The notes: a model not told the origin generated them from the letters alone. A stretch of 64,000 nucleotides of DNA from Syntrophaceae bacterium (GCA_018056765.1 JAGPFA010000008.1:1-64000); one strand, 5' to 3'; counted from the stretch's first letter, positions 52,100-61,094 are shown. Numbers and translations: made by a program.

Positions 52100-52799
52100 T
52101 TTGCAGATATCTCCACGCTTTTTGCGCCGCCTGTTTTTGCGCCTCTTTTTTGCTTTTGCCCCATCCGGTCTGTCGGATGGAATTACCGACACTCACTTCC
52201 ACCTCAAACATTTTGTCGTGATCAGGGCCGCTTTCGGAAAGCAGGGTATAAATGGGAGGGGATTTGTATTTTTTGTGGCAAACCTCCTGCAGCATCGTTT
52301 TGTAATCCACACACTCCGTGAGCAGGATTTCATCTTCAAGCAGCGGGGCCATGAGTCTGTTGATGAATGATTTGGCCTTACTGAAGCTCGAATCCAGATA
52401 AACCGCGGCAATGAGCGCCTCAAGGGCGTTAGCCAGCAGCGATTCCTTTTGGCGTCCGCCGGAGTTTTCTTCGCCGCGTCCCAGAAGCAGGCACTCGCCA
52501 AGACCGAGCTTGGCGGCGAGCTCCGCCAGTGGTTTTTCCCTCACCAGCAGTGCGCGGATTTGCGAAAGAGCTCCTTCATCAAGGTCGGCGTGCTTTTTCA
52601 TCAAAAGGTCACTTATGCAAAGACCGAGTACCGCATCACCCAGAAACTCCATCCTTTCGTTGTCCGAAGCGCCTGTCAGCGGATTTTCATTGATATAGGA
52701 CTTGTGCGTCAATGATGTTATAAGCAGCGCCCGATTGCAGAAAGTGTATTTCATTCTTTCTTGCAGCTGCTCGAGCTGTTTTAACCTGATCTCATCCAT
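52083..52799 (-). CDS. rnc: Ribonuclease III
   Basis: A 238-residue RNase III. The catalytic signature NERMEFLGDAVLGLCI is near residue 46. The second acidic residue is in ALEALIAAVYLD. A double-stranded-RNA-binding domain occupies residues about 160-235, ending GWGKSKKEAQKQAAQKAW. It matures rRNA and processes some mRNAs. It overlaps mtaB by 8 bases and the radical SAM gene by 17. Confidence 0.97.
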   Translation of the reverse strand: MDEIRLKQLEQLQERMKYTFCNRALLITSLTHKSYINENPLTGASDNERMEFLGDAVLGLCISDLLMKKHADLDEGALSQIRALLVREKPLAELAAKLGLGECLLLGRGEENSGGRQKESLLANALEALIAAVYLDSSFSKAKSFINRLMAPLLEDEILLTECVDYKTMLQEVCHKKYKSPPIYTLLSESGPDHDKMFEVEVSVGNSIRQTGWGKSKKEAQKQAAQKAWRYLQSENNP

Positions 52800-54150
52800 A
52801 GGCCACCTCGCCAGTGAGCCGGCCGTGGTGATAAGCAGTTATTTTTACGCGGACAATCGTATTTGCCCGGCCGGCTGTGTCCCGTTCCAGTACCACGGGA
52901 AGATAATTATGGGAAAAACCTTTTGCAGGCCCGTTATTTTTTCCTGACGAGCCTTCAACCAGTACAGGCAGTGTCCTGCCCAGGAATTTCTGTGAGAAAG
53001 CTTCCCGCTTTCTAGCTCCGAGCGTCCGCAATATTGCCGCCCTTTCCTTTTTTATTTTGTCCGGCACCTTCCGGGGCAGCCCGCATGCCGCCGTGCCGGG
53101 TCTTTCCGAATATGGAAAGACGTGCAGGTAGGCCAGAGGCAGTTCTTCCAGCAGGCTTAAGGTCTGGGCGAATTCCTTTTCGCCTTCGCCCGGAAATCCG
53201 ACCATCACGTCGGCGCCGATGGCGATGTCCGGTACGCTTTGTGTCACACGCTCTATCAGAGACCGGAAAAAGTCCCGGTCGTAACTGCGCTTCATTTTTT
53301 TTAAAATAGTGTCATCGCCGCTTTGCAGCGGAATGTGTAGATGCGGGCAAAGATTTTTGTGGCGGCCGAAAAGAGCAAGCAGGTCGTCGGTTACCTCAAG
53401 CGGCTCGATGGAGCTGAGCCGGAATCTCACATTGCTGTTTTGAGAAAGCAGAATTTCAAGGAGTCCGGCCAGACCTGTGGGCGGCACGAGGTCCTGACCG
53501 TAATTGCCCAGATGAATACCGGTAAGGACGATTTCACTGCATCCCTGACGGACAAAGTGGCGCACCCCGTCACACACGCCGTCCACAGGCAGGCTGCGGC
53601 TTTTCCCCCGGGCATAAGGGACGATGCAGTAGCTGCAAAAAGCGTCACAGCCGTCCTGGATTTTGAAAAAAGCACGTGTGCGCCCGGTGATTCCAGCCGC
53701 GGGCAGGTGTGGGAAGTTTTTCTGCTCAAAGATGTCACCGGCCAGAACAAGGGGAAAATCACCGGCGGGACGGGAAAGCAGTTGGGCGATCAGATGTTTG
53801 TGGTCATTGCCGGCGACAACCGCAACACCGCCGAGCGCGGCCGGCACCTGTGGCTGTGTTTGTGCCAGACAGCCGGTGACGATCACGCGGGCGCGCGGAT
53901 TTACGCGCAATGCCCGTCTGACGAGCTGACGCCCCTGAAAATCGGCAAACGCCGTCACCGTGCAGGTGTTGATTATATAGGCGTCGGCAAACGAGGGGAA
54001 AGCAACGGGCCGGAAACCGGCGTTTTCCAGCTCCAGGGATATCGATGCCCCATCGCACTGGTTGACCTTGCAGCCCAGGGTGACCACACTGAAGCTGGTA
54101 ATTTCCCTGCCTTTGCTTTGGGAGATGTTGTCCAGGCCATCATTCATCAT
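52792..54150 (-). CDS. mtaB: tRNA t6A37 methylthiotransferase MtaB
   Basis: A 452-residue radical SAM methylthiotransferase. The N-terminal UPF0004 domain has the three auxiliary-cluster Cys (TLGCKVNQCD, INTCTV, VTGCLAQ). The radical SAM cluster is CDAFCSYC near residue 185. A TRAM-like domain ends the protein. KVNQ after the first Cys marks MtaB (ms2t6A formation at tRNA position 37) rather than MiaB or RimO. It is the first gene of the rnc/era/der operon. Confidence 0.92.
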   Translation of the reverse strand: MMNDGLDNISQSKGREITSFSVVTLGCKVNQCDGASISLELENAGFRPVAFPSFADAYIINTCTVTAFADFQGRQLVRRALRVNPRARVIVTGCLAQTQPQVPAALGGVAVVAGNDHKHLIAQLLSRPAGDFPLVLAGDIFEQKNFPHLPAAGITGRTRAFFKIQDGCDAFCSYCIVPYARGKSRSLPVDGVCDGVRHFVRQGCSEIVLTGIHLGNYGQDLVPPTGLAGLLEILLSQNSNVRFRLSSIEPLEVTDDLLALFGRHKNLCPHLHIPLQSGDDTILKKMKRSYDRDFFRSLIERVTQSVPDIAIGADVMVGFPGEGEKEFAQTLSLLEELPLAYLHVFPYSERPGTAACGLPRKVPDKIKKERAAILRTLGARKREAFSQKFLGRTLPVLVEGSSGKNNGPAKGFSHNYLPVVLERDTAGRANTIVRVKITAYHHGRLTGEVAYG

Positions 54151-54257
54151 AGGCAGTGTTTATGAAGCAAATCGTTCCTTGTCAAGGCAAACAAAAAATA
54201 GATTTTATTTTCAAAATGAGTTAAATTTTTCCAAACGATATATTCAGGGGGTGCAGC

Positions 54258-54623
54258 ATGGACTCAGTGAGTTCTTTTTTTTCGGCAAATCCGGCGGTCT
54301 TTACATTGCTGGCCGTTTTTGTTGTGGTCGTGATTGCGTTTTTGATTTTGAAAAAGCTGATCAAGTTTGCCGTCGTGATCGCTTTTGTGATTTTGTTTGC
54401 CGGAGGGATTTATCTTTTTAAGGATCCGGGTTCTGTGGCGGGGAAGATCAGGCATGCAACGCAAACACTGAAGGAAGGGAAGGAGCAGATCGGGGAAACA
54501 CTTGGCAGCCTTTTTGAGGATACTAAAAGTCTGGGCAGGAAAATCTCCAAAGTGCCGGGAGATTTAAACAAAATGCTGAAAACCGCCGACGAAGAGACGG
54601 AAAAGGAATTTAAAAAGAAATAA
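54258..54623 (+). CDS. Small membrane protein with amphipathic tail, unknown function
   Basis: A 121-residue protein. It has two hydrophobic segments (VFTLLAVFVVVVIAFLIL and FAVVIAFVILFAGGIYLF), then about 70 residues of charged helix with heptad-like Lys/Glu spacing ending in KEFKKK. I do not recognise the family. A good ribosome site (AGGGGGTG) and clean composition support it as a gene. It is convergent with the DUF1846 gene, whose end lies 7 bases away. Confidence 0.7.
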   Translation: MDSVSSFFSANPAVFTLLAVFVVVVIAFLILKKLIKFAVVIAFVILFAGGIYLFKDPGSVAGKIRHATQTLKEGKEQIGETLGSLFEDTKSLGRKISKVPGDLNKMLKTADEETEKEFKKK

Positions 54624-54629
54624 TTTCCG

Positions 54630-56150
54630 CTAGGTCATAAAAAGATCATTTGTCGAAAAATTCGGATCGCTGGTTAGGTTGGCGCCCATCCGCCTCAAGC
54701 CGGCCTCATCGCCGGGCGTCGGTATGTGCGTCATGTGAACCTCGCAGTTTCTCAACTCTTCTAACTTGCCCAGGGCCAGTTCCGCCGCCGGATTGGTGGT
54801 GGCGCTGATGGCCAGCGCGATGAGCGCCTCTTCCAGGTCGAGACTGACATTTTTTTCATTTAATATTTCCGTTTTCAATCTGCCGATAGAGCCGGTGATG
54901 GTGGCCGGCAGGAGTTTGATTTTGTCCGGGATGCCCGCCAGATGCTTGATTGCGTGGATGACCACACTGGAGGCGGCGTGCATCAGAGGAGAATTGCTTC
55001 CCGTGATGATCAGGCCGTCCGGGAGCTCGAGCGCGGCTCCGCAAAAAATCCCCTCGCTGCCGCGTTTGAGTTCCACCGCTTCCTGTGCGGCACGGCGGGC
55101 GGGAAGCACGACCCTTCTGTTTTCCGGCTTTAAATTAAAATCGTTCAGAATCAGCTCCGCACGCTGCACAGTCTCTTTGTCTGAAAAGCCCATCGCATAT
55201 TCGCAGCGGTAGCGGAAGTAGCGCCGGATCATCTCCTGCTGGGCTGCTTCGCGGGCTATTTCATCGTCGGTAATGGCAAAGCCCGCCCGGTTGACGCTCA
55301 TGTCGGTGGGAGACTTATACAAAGATGGTTCGCCCGTGATCTTTTCGAGAATTCTTCTCAAAATAGGGAAAACTTCGACATCCCGGTTATAGTTGACGCA
55401 GGCTTCGCCGTACGCTTCCAGGTGAAATGGATCTATCTGGTTGAAATCGCGCAGATCGGCGGTTGCCGCCTCATAGGCGACATTGACCGGGTGCTTGAGC
55501 GGCAGATTCCAGATCGGGAAGGTTTCAAATTTGGCATAACCGGATTTTACGCCTTTTTTGTAGTCATGGTAGAGCTGGGAAAGGCAGGTGGCTAATTTGC
55601 CGCTCCCCGGTCCGGGGCCGGTAACAATGACCAGGGGCTTGTCTGTGGGAATATAGTCGTTTATACCGTAACCCTCATCACTGACAATCAAATCCACATC
55701 GGTCGGATAACCTTTGGTGAAGCTGTGGGTGAACACGCGGATGTCCCGCCGCTCAAGTTTATTCTTGAACTGAACGGCCGAAGGCTGGTCCTCAAACCGC
55801 GTAATGACCACACCAGTTACGCTGATATTCCATTCGCGCAGGTCATCAATAAGCTTCATGGCGTCCGTATCATAGGTGATGCCGAAGTCTGCGCGGATTT
55901 TTTTCCGCTCTATATCTCCCGCGTAAATACACAAAAGAACATTGGCCCGGTCTTTGAGCTCTTTGATAAGACGCATTTTAACATTGGGGTCGTAACCGGG
56001 CAGGACGCGGGCCGCGTGATAGTCGTACAGAAGCTTGCCGCCGAATTCCAGATACAGCTTATTGTTGAATTCTTCCAGACGCTGCAAAATTTCCGAAGTC
56101 TGTTCGGAAATGTATTTTTCATTATCAAAACAGCTTTTATTTAAACCCAT
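54630..56150 (-). CDS. DUF1846 domain protein
   Basis: A 506-residue cytoplasmic protein matching the DUF1846 family, whose normal length is close to 500. Recognisable conserved parts include YDYHAARVLPGYDPNVK, PLVIVTGPGPGSGKLATCLSQ (a nucleotide-binding-like loop) and GSNSPLMHAASSVV. Structures of members suggest a kinase-like or synthase fold, but no reaction has been established. ATG 56150 gives the usual family start; the ribosome site is weak. It is not evidently in an operon. Confidence 0.85.
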   Translation of the reverse strand: MGLNKSCFDNEKYISEQTSEILQRLEEFNNKLYLEFGGKLLYDYHAARVLPGYDPNVKMRLIKELKDRANVLLCIYAGDIERKKIRADFGITYDTDAMKLIDDLREWNISVTGVVITRFEDQPSAVQFKNKLERRDIRVFTHSFTKGYPTDVDLIVSDEGYGINDYIPTDKPLVIVTGPGPGSGKLATCLSQLYHDYKKGVKSGYAKFETFPIWNLPLKHPVNVAYEAATADLRDFNQIDPFHLEAYGEACVNYNRDVEVFPILRRILEKITGEPSLYKSPTDMSVNRAGFAITDDEIAREAAQQEMIRRYFRYRCEYAMGFSDKETVQRAELILNDFNLKPENRRVVLPARRAAQEAVELKRGSEGIFCGAALELPDGLIITGSNSPLMHAASSVVIHAIKHLAGIPDKIKLLPATITGSIGRLKTEILNEKNVSLDLEEALIALAISATTNPAAELALGKLEELRNCEVHMTHIPTPGDEAGLRRMGANLTSDPNFSTNDLFMT

Positions 56151-56448
56151 TTCGTTGCCGGATGCCTTTTTACGTGATTTGCCGGTATGTCGTAAAAAAA
56201 CCACACATATCACTATGCTTTTTACGAAATCATCACAATTTTGCCATTTTTCCGGATTTTACCGCCATCAATTGTCAATCAGGAGGGCGATCTGCCTGGT
56301 CACAAGTGCAGAAGGCGCAATACTGAAATACGGGTATATCCCATACATCAAATGCGGCAATTTATCCAAAAGAAAATAGGCCAGACGCGTAAAAAGGCTA
56401 AATTTCCTTTCCGGCGGTACGGGTGACTCGTGCTGAGATGATCACTGA

Positions 56449-56859
56449 TCAGATTAAATTGATTTCCATCGCCCGCACGGGGCAGGCGGATACGCATAAT
56501 TCGCAGCCGTTACATTTTTCAGGGTCGAAAAGAACTTTTTGCGTTTCTTTTTCGAAAAACAAAGCGCCGGTGGGACAAAACCCGGTGCAGGCACCACAAT
56601 GAACACATTTGTCCGTATTTTGCAGGACGCTTTTGGAAAGCGACTCCACGGTGAGCCCCATTTCCTTCAGGAAGCGTATCCCGCGGTCGAAATCCTCTTT
56701 CTCTCCGGCAAGCTCCAAAACAATAACTCCCTCGCGTTTGGGAAAAATTCTTGCCTTGAGGATGTTGAAGACCAGATTGTGTTTTTGCGACAGCTGGTAA
56801 ATGACCGGTTGCTGGACGATGTCCGGCGTATAGCGAATGACGATTTTTTTAGAATACAT
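56449..56859 (-). CDS. NIL-domain 4Fe-4S ferredoxin
   Basis: A 136-residue protein. Residues about 1-70 form a NIL domain (as in methionine transporter ATPases). Residues about 75-136 hold two ferredoxin cluster motifs: CVHCGACTGFCP and CNGCELCVSACP. Such NIL-ferredoxins are common in anaerobes and have been implicated in sulfur or homocysteine metabolism as electron carriers. ATG 56859 was chosen over one 24 bases upstream; neither has a strong ribosome site. It is a single gene. Confidence 0.88.
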   Translation of the reverse strand: MYSKKIVIRYTPDIVQQPVIYQLSQKHNLVFNILKARIFPKREGVIVLELAGEKEDFDRGIRFLKEMGLTVESLSKSVLQNTDKCVHCGACTGFCPTGALFFEKETQKVLFDPEKCNGCELCVSACPVRAMEINLI

Positions 56860-57023
56860 AGGCCTAAAATGGAAAATGTTCAAGTTCGCGGCATGTTAAG
56901 AGATGGCTTTTGTAATGTCAAGTTAAAGTTGTTTTCGGACAAATAATCAGGATGCCTGGCCGGTATTGGCAGCAATTGGTCATTCAGGATTGTCCGTCAT
57001 CTCACCGCTGGTAATTTATTTCC

Positions 57024-57500
57024 CTAATCTGTTTTCTTTTTGTCCTTTTCTCCCGTCGCGGCCGGCCTGAACAGGTCGAACAGAGGCTGAAAGGGAGCCA
57101 GACCCGCCAGGGCCTGTGGATTTGCCCTGGAATAGTTTTCGGCATATTCCTGCCATTTTTTGAACTGATCGTCGGCCATGTTGCGAAACAGAAGGTAGTT
57201 GCGGATGGTCTGCTCAAGGTGCTTTTCAAAAAATTCGGTCAGAATGTTTTCGCCGTATTGGATAACAAGATAAAGAAGCGGCGGGGGCAACAGATACTTC
57301 TTCCTGCGCGCCTCTTCCAGAACGATTTGGGTGAGAATCGACGGGGTGACATCTTCGCCGGTTTTTGCATCGGAGACCTGTATCTGACGTCCCTGACGAA
57401 TGACCTCTGTCACGTATTCCATAGTGACATATGCACTTTTTTCCGTGTCGTAGAGACGGCGGTTGGTGTATTTTTTCAGCTTCAGCGGTTTGAATTCCAT
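57024..57500 (-). CDS. phaR: PHA synthesis regulator PhaR
   Basis: A 158-residue regulator. The N-terminal PHB accumulation DNA-binding domain is unmistakable: LKKYTNRRLYDTEKSAYVTM. A PHB-binding repeat follows (LLPPPLLYLVIQYGENIL). PhaR represses phasin genes and its own gene and releases DNA when it binds nascent PHA granules. It is divergent from the phasin gene, which has an operator-like inverted repeat over its promoter. Confidence 0.92.
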   Translation of the reverse strand: MEFKPLKLKKYTNRRLYDTEKSAYVTMEYVTEVIRQGRQIQVSDAKTGEDVTPSILTQIVLEEARRKKYLLPPPLLYLVIQYGENILTEFFEKHLEQTIRNYLLFRNMADDQFKKWQEYAENYSRANPQALAGLAPFQPLFDLFRPAATGEKDKKKTD

Positions 57501-57656
57501 ATTTCATCCTTTTTGACCCTTATAGGCAATTTTATTAAATTCTGCAACATAAAAGAGCAGTTTTTTTGCATCAGTGAACGATAGTATCTTTATAAGTAAT
57601 GATTATTATTATTATATCTGTTTATTTGATGATTTTAAAGGACTTTAAAATATTTT

Positions 57657-57693
57657 TTGCACTGCAACAATTTTTCCATTGACAAAGCAGTGC
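57657..57693. promoter_or_regulatory. Candidate PhaR operator
   Basis: TTGCA-C-TGCAA at 57657-57667 is a perfect small dyad. Within it GCACTGC (57659-57665) is also the inverted partner of GCAGTGC (57687-57693), which lies between the -35 and -10 boxes. PhaR proteins elsewhere recognise TGC/GCA-rich dyads near phasin promoters. Binding here is an inference. Confidence 0.55.
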
Positions 57694-57706
57694 CGATGAC
57701 TATAAT
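57679..57706 (+). promoter_or_regulatory. Consensus sigma70 promoter of the phasin gene
   Basis: TTGACA (57679-57684), a 16-base spacer and TATAAT (57701-57706): both hexamers are perfect. Transcription would start near 57713, about 160 bases before the phasin ATG. Confidence 0.85.
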
Positions 57707-57876
57707 GCAACTAACGACGGGAACGATGCAGGCAAATGGCACCAGTACCCGGATGATGGCGGGGAAGGCAGCCGCTGTCACTCGAATCCGTAAGGGGGCA
57801 GAAGAACGTTACCGCTGCCGCGCGTGGAGGGAAAGGAAAAATAAAAGATCTATAAACAAAAACTAAGGAGGATAAA

Positions 57877-58137
57877 ATGGAACCCAAACAGATCGCCAAA
57901 CAGATGATAGATTTTAACAAGAAAGCCTTTGACAGCTCTTTTGATGCAATGTCCGTCATTCAGGAGCAGACGGAGAAAATGGTTGTCAGCCTGATGGAAC
58001 AGTCGGCTCTTTTTCCCGAGGAGGGCAAAAAACTTGTCAACGACTGGATCAAGACCTACAAGAAGGGTCGTGAGGAATTCAAGGCGGCCGCTGATGAGAA
58101 TTTCAAGAAAGTGGAAGCATTTTTCGCATCTAAGTAA
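57877..58137 (+). CDS. Phasin-like PHA granule protein
   Basis: An 86-residue amphipathic helical protein (MEPKQIAKQMIDFNKKAFDS at the start), with alternating hydrophobic and charged residues, no membrane segment and a Lys-rich end, fitting small phasins. Phasins coat polyhydroxyalkanoate granules and limit their size. A perfect ribosome site (AAGGAGG), a consensus promoter and a strong terminator suggest high expression. Its location between phaR and phaC/phaE supports the assignment. Confidence 0.8.
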   Translation: MEPKQIAKQMIDFNKKAFDSSFDAMSVIQEQTEKMVVSLMEQSALFPEEGKKLVNDWIKTYKKGREEFKAAADENFKKVEAFFASK

Positions 58138-58155
58138 AAAGGCCAGGCAACAATT

Positions 58156-58188
58156 AAAACCGCCGTAAATATTTACGGCGGTTTTTTT
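58156..58188. terminator. Bidirectional terminator between phasin and MaoC genes
   Basis: A 24-bp perfect palindrome (ACCGCCGTAAAT and its complement) followed by TTTTTTT on the plus strand and preceded by AAAA. It serves the phasin and the convergent MaoC-phaEC transcript. Confidence 0.92.
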
Positions 58189-58621
58189 ATTGGTGCGTTT
58201 TTTTGGCCTTCGGCGGGCTGACCAGTCCCTCGCCTTCCAGGACAACTACACCATCCTGATTTGTGCAGACGGTTTTGAGTCGTGCCCGGTTTTTTTCCAG
58301 ATTGAGTTCCAGGATCTCGACACGGCCCGTTATGGTGTCTCCTATATGCACAGGTGCCAGAAAGCTCAGTTCCTGTTTCATGTAGATTGTCCCGGGGCCC
58401 GGCAATTGATTGGCGATGATCGCGGAGATAAAGCCGGCCGTGAGCATCCCGTGGGCGATACGTGTCTTGAAGAATGTGTTTTGCGCGTAAGCTTCGTTTA
58501 CATGCGCCGGGTTGAAATCTCCGGTGATACCTGCGTAGAGGTAAATGTCGGACTCCGAAACTGTTTTGGCAAATTCGGCTGACTCACCGACTTTCAACTG
58601 ATCAATGGTTTTTCCCAACAT
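58187..58621 (-). CDS. MaoC-like (R)-specific enoyl-CoA hydratase (PhaJ type)
   Basis: A 144-residue single hot-dog domain. The hydratase-2 motif with its Asp-His pair is YAGITGDFNPAHVNEAYA, followed by RIAHGMLTAGFIS. Such enzymes hydrate trans-2-enoyl-CoA to (R)-3-hydroxyacyl-CoA, the PHA synthase substrate. Lying downstream of phaE, phaC and a GAF gene, it probably feeds polymer synthesis from fatty acid beta-oxidation. ATG 58621 has AAGGATT upstream; a TTG two codons earlier was rejected. Confidence 0.85.
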   Translation of the reverse strand: MLGKTIDQLKVGESAEFAKTVSESDIYLYAGITGDFNPAHVNEAYAQNTFFKTRIAHGMLTAGFISAIIANQLPGPGTIYMKQELSFLAPVHIGDTITGRVEILELNLEKNRARLKTVCTNQDGVVVLEGEGLVSPPKAKKTHQ

Positions 58622-58680
58622 AAGCAATCCTTTTCATTTTATGCAGGCCAGAAGGTTTACCTTCAATGAGGCGGCCGGTG

Positions 58681-59736
58681 TCAGAACCAGCACTTGTGAC
58701 TCCAGATGTTTTCTTTCAAGTCTCTGACATTGTCCTCCATATCAAGGTACATGCACGCGTTGCTGATGGCGAGCCCTCCCTGGTAGGCAAGAGCCGTGAC
58801 CAGCGAAATCTCGTCTGCGGAGAATTTTCTTTTTCGGCTGCTGTAAATGACCAGAACGCCGATAATCTCATCTCTTGATTTTATAGGTACGTAAAGCATC
58901 GAGGCGATGCCTTCTTCCTTCTTTTCTTTTTTGTACTGCGTGCCTTCGTCCGTTAAGACATCCTTGATGAAGATCGTTTCTCCCTTCAGCGCTGCCGCCA
59001 TGTTTTTGTCCGCCCGCACAGGTCCCTTATTCATATATTTTTCACTCAGGCCGAAGCTGGCCACACGCTTCAATGTGCGTTTGTCCTCGTCCAGGAGCTG
59101 TACGGCAACCGCCTTTAGTTTAAGGGCCTCGACCATGTCCCGGGTCATGGTTTGCAAAATAGATTTGATGTCCAGACTCTGGGAAATACCGGCGGCAAGA
59201 TCAAGAAAGGTTTTCGACTGCCGCCGCAATTTTTGCACCAGAAACAAATTGGCAATTTCCGCTCCGCCGCGCTCGGCCAGAATGGATAGAAAATCAATTT
59301 CATCCTGGGAGAATTTACGTATTTCTTTTGTGTAGATGCTCAGGACGCCCAGTATTTCTCCACGGTCGATGATCGGCATTGTTAAAATTGAGCCGATGCC
59401 TTCCGCTTTTTTGGCCTTGTGGTTGGTAAGGCGCTTGTCCGTTGTAGCGTCGCGGTAATAGATGAAACCTTCTTTCATCAACTGCGGCCTGATTTTAGTT
59501 GCCTGTTCGGGAGCCGCGTGGACATATTTATCGGACAGACCAATTTGTACTGCCAAAGTGGTCTGTTCCGCGTTCTCGTCGTTTTCATCCCTTAAATAAA
59601 TCACGGCCGCCTTGGCCTTGAGTGTTTTCACCGCGGTCGAAACAATCAGGTGGCCGATTTTGAGATGATTTTTAGTTTTGGCCATGTCTTTGCTGAGCTT
59701 GCTCAGGGCTTGAAAATAATTTGTTTTGGCTGACAT
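58681..59736 (-). CDS. Tandem GAF-domain protein in the PHA operon
   Basis: A 351-residue cytoplasmic protein with two GAF domains (residues about 20-165 and 185-330). Both carry similar cores: GSILTMPIIDRGEILGVLSIY with QDEIDFLSILAERGGAEIAN, and ASMLYVPIKSRDEIIGVLVIY with ADEISLVTALAYQGGLAIS. There is no kinase, HTH, GGDEF or other output domain. GAF pairs usually bind small molecules or mediate dimers. A role as a sensor of PHA or redox state is speculation from the position between phaC (16 bases upstream) and the MaoC gene. The ribosome site is AGGGGGGAAC. Confidence 0.85.
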   Translation of the reverse strand: MSAKTNYFQALSKLSKDMAKTKNHLKIGHLIVSTAVKTLKAKAAVIYLRDENDENAEQTTLAVQIGLSDKYVHAAPEQATKIRPQLMKEGFIYYRDATTDKRLTNHKAKKAEGIGSILTMPIIDRGEILGVLSIYTKEIRKFSQDEIDFLSILAERGGAEIANLFLVQKLRRQSKTFLDLAAGISQSLDIKSILQTMTRDMVEALKLKAVAVQLLDEDKRTLKRVASFGLSEKYMNKGPVRADKNMAAALKGETIFIKDVLTDEGTQYKKEKKEEGIASMLYVPIKSRDEIIGVLVIYSSRKRKFSADEISLVTALAYQGGLAISNACMYLDMEDNVRDLKENIWSHKCWF

Positions 59737-59752
59737 ATTTTTTAGTTCCCCC

Positions 59753-61054
59753 CTAAATGGCTTCATTGATTTTGTCGATCAGCGACAGTTTACGTCTCCC
59801 CGTCGCCGATCGTAGCTTTGTTTTTACTTTTTTGGGTGTTTTCGTCTGCCGGGTTTTTCCTCCGGATGCCGGTTTCGCTTGGGCCGTCTCTTTTTTGGGT
59901 TGGGGCTTATCTGCTTTTGGCGGTTTTGCCGCAGCCACAAGCCGAAGTTTTGTTTTTTGTCGCGGTGCTTCCTGTGCATCACGCTCTTTGAGCCAGCGCA
60001 CGATTTTAGGGGCGAACAGCCGCTGAAATTTGGAGCTGACGTAAATGCCGATATGGCCAGTCTCCAGGCGAACATCCTCCACATCGCGGCTTCCAACAGC
60101 CCCGGTGAGCTTATTACACGCCTCGGGTGGGACCAGGTGATCATATTCACCATAGAAATTCAAAAGCGGCATCGTCAGATTTTTCAGATCAACCCGTCTT
60201 TCGCCAAGAAACATTTTGTTTTGAATCAAAAGATTGTTCTTGTAACAGTCGTCGATAAACTGGCGGAAAGTTTCGCCCGGCACGTCGGGACTGTCGAAAA
60301 TCCAGCGCTCCATACGCACGAAGTTTTCCACAAAATCCCGGTTATCCATGTTTTCAGCGAAGCCGACGTATTTATCGATCATCAGGCGTGCGGGATTAAG
60401 CAAAAGGAAACCGAAGTTCATCAGATCGCCGGGAATGTTGCCGAAGGTGCGGATCATTCTGTCCGTATCCACACCCTTCATCCATATGTGTAAAAGCCCC
60501 TGTTTCGTGTCGAAATTAGACGGGGTGACGGTGGTGACCAGATTCTTGATTTTATCTGGATGCAAAGCGGCATATAGAATGGAAAAAGTTCCGCCCATAC
60601 AGATGCCCATCAGATTTATTTTGGGCATATTGTGCTTTTCACGGATGAAATCGACGATATTGTTCATGTAACCATTTACATGGTCGTCGATGGTGAGAAA
60701 GCGGTCTTTGCGTTTGGGGTAACCCCAGTCCACCATGTACAGATCTACGCCGCCCTCCAGAAACGTTTTGACCACGCTGCGATCCGGCTGGAGATCGAGC
60801 ATTGTTTCCCGGTTGATCAGCGCGTAAACAACCAGGAGGGGTGTCTTCAGTTTGTCGGCTGTCTCGCTTGGCGAATAATGCTTCAGACGGACACGGTCCT
60901 CCTGATAAACAATTTCATAGGGGGTAGAGCCGAGTTCGTAATTTAGTTCCCCCAGAAGGACGTCGGAGGCTTTGGTAACACGTTTTTGAACTTTTTCCGC
61001 ATCTTCTGCCAGCTTTTCCAGGATCAGGTCAAGAGGTATTTTTGTCGAGTTCAT
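59753..61054 (-). CDS. phaC: Class III PHA synthase catalytic subunit PhaC, with basic tail
   Basis: A 433-residue PHA synthase. The lipase-box Cys is C152 in MGICMGGTF. The activating Asp is in YGEYDHLVPP and the His in ETGHIGIYVSS. The first 360 residues match class III PhaC, which needs PhaE (encoded upstream). Residues about 365-433 are an extra tail dense in Lys, Arg, Ala and Pro (for example KTRQTKTPKKVKTKLRSATG), resembling histone-H1-like DNA-binding tails and not part of usual class III enzymes. It polymerises (R)-3-hydroxyacyl-CoA. It is followed by the GAF and MaoC genes. Confidence 0.92.
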   Translation of the reverse strand: MNSTKIPLDLILEKLAEDAEKVQKRVTKASDVLLGELNYELGSTPYEIVYQEDRVRLKHYSPSETADKLKTPLLVVYALINRETMLDLQPDRSVVKTFLEGGVDLYMVDWGYPKRKDRFLTIDDHVNGYMNNIVDFIREKHNMPKINLMGICMGGTFSILYAALHPDKIKNLVTTVTPSNFDTKQGLLHIWMKGVDTDRMIRTFGNIPGDLMNFGFLLLNPARLMIDKYVGFAENMDNRDFVENFVRMERWIFDSPDVPGETFRQFIDDCYKNNLLIQNKMFLGERRVDLKNLTMPLLNFYGEYDHLVPPEACNKLTGAVGSRDVEDVRLETGHIGIYVSSKFQRLFAPKIVRWLKERDAQEAPRQKTKLRLVAAAKPPKADKPQPKKETAQAKPASGGKTRQTKTPKKVKTKLRSATGRRKLSLIDKINEAI

Positions 61055-61094
61055 GTGGGCCTCTCCTTAAGCGTCGACCGTAAAAGCCTCCATA

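Larger units (their letters stand above)
57501..57876. other. phaR-phasin divergent regulatory region
   Basis: Contains an AT-rich tract after phaR, an inverted repeat and promoter for the phasin (57657-57706), and a 5' untranslated stretch of about 160 bases. A frame at 57657-57866 begins before the promoter and is not a gene. Confidence 0.6.

Noticed and set aside
51011..52192. Longer start for the Elp3-like protein at 52192
   Set aside because: It would overlap rnc by 110 bases and add a Lys/Arg-rich segment that is the rnc C-terminus read in another frame.
57657..57866. 69-codon frame before the phasin
   Set aside because: Begins upstream of the phasin promoter, spans the 5' untranslated region and lacks a ribosome site.
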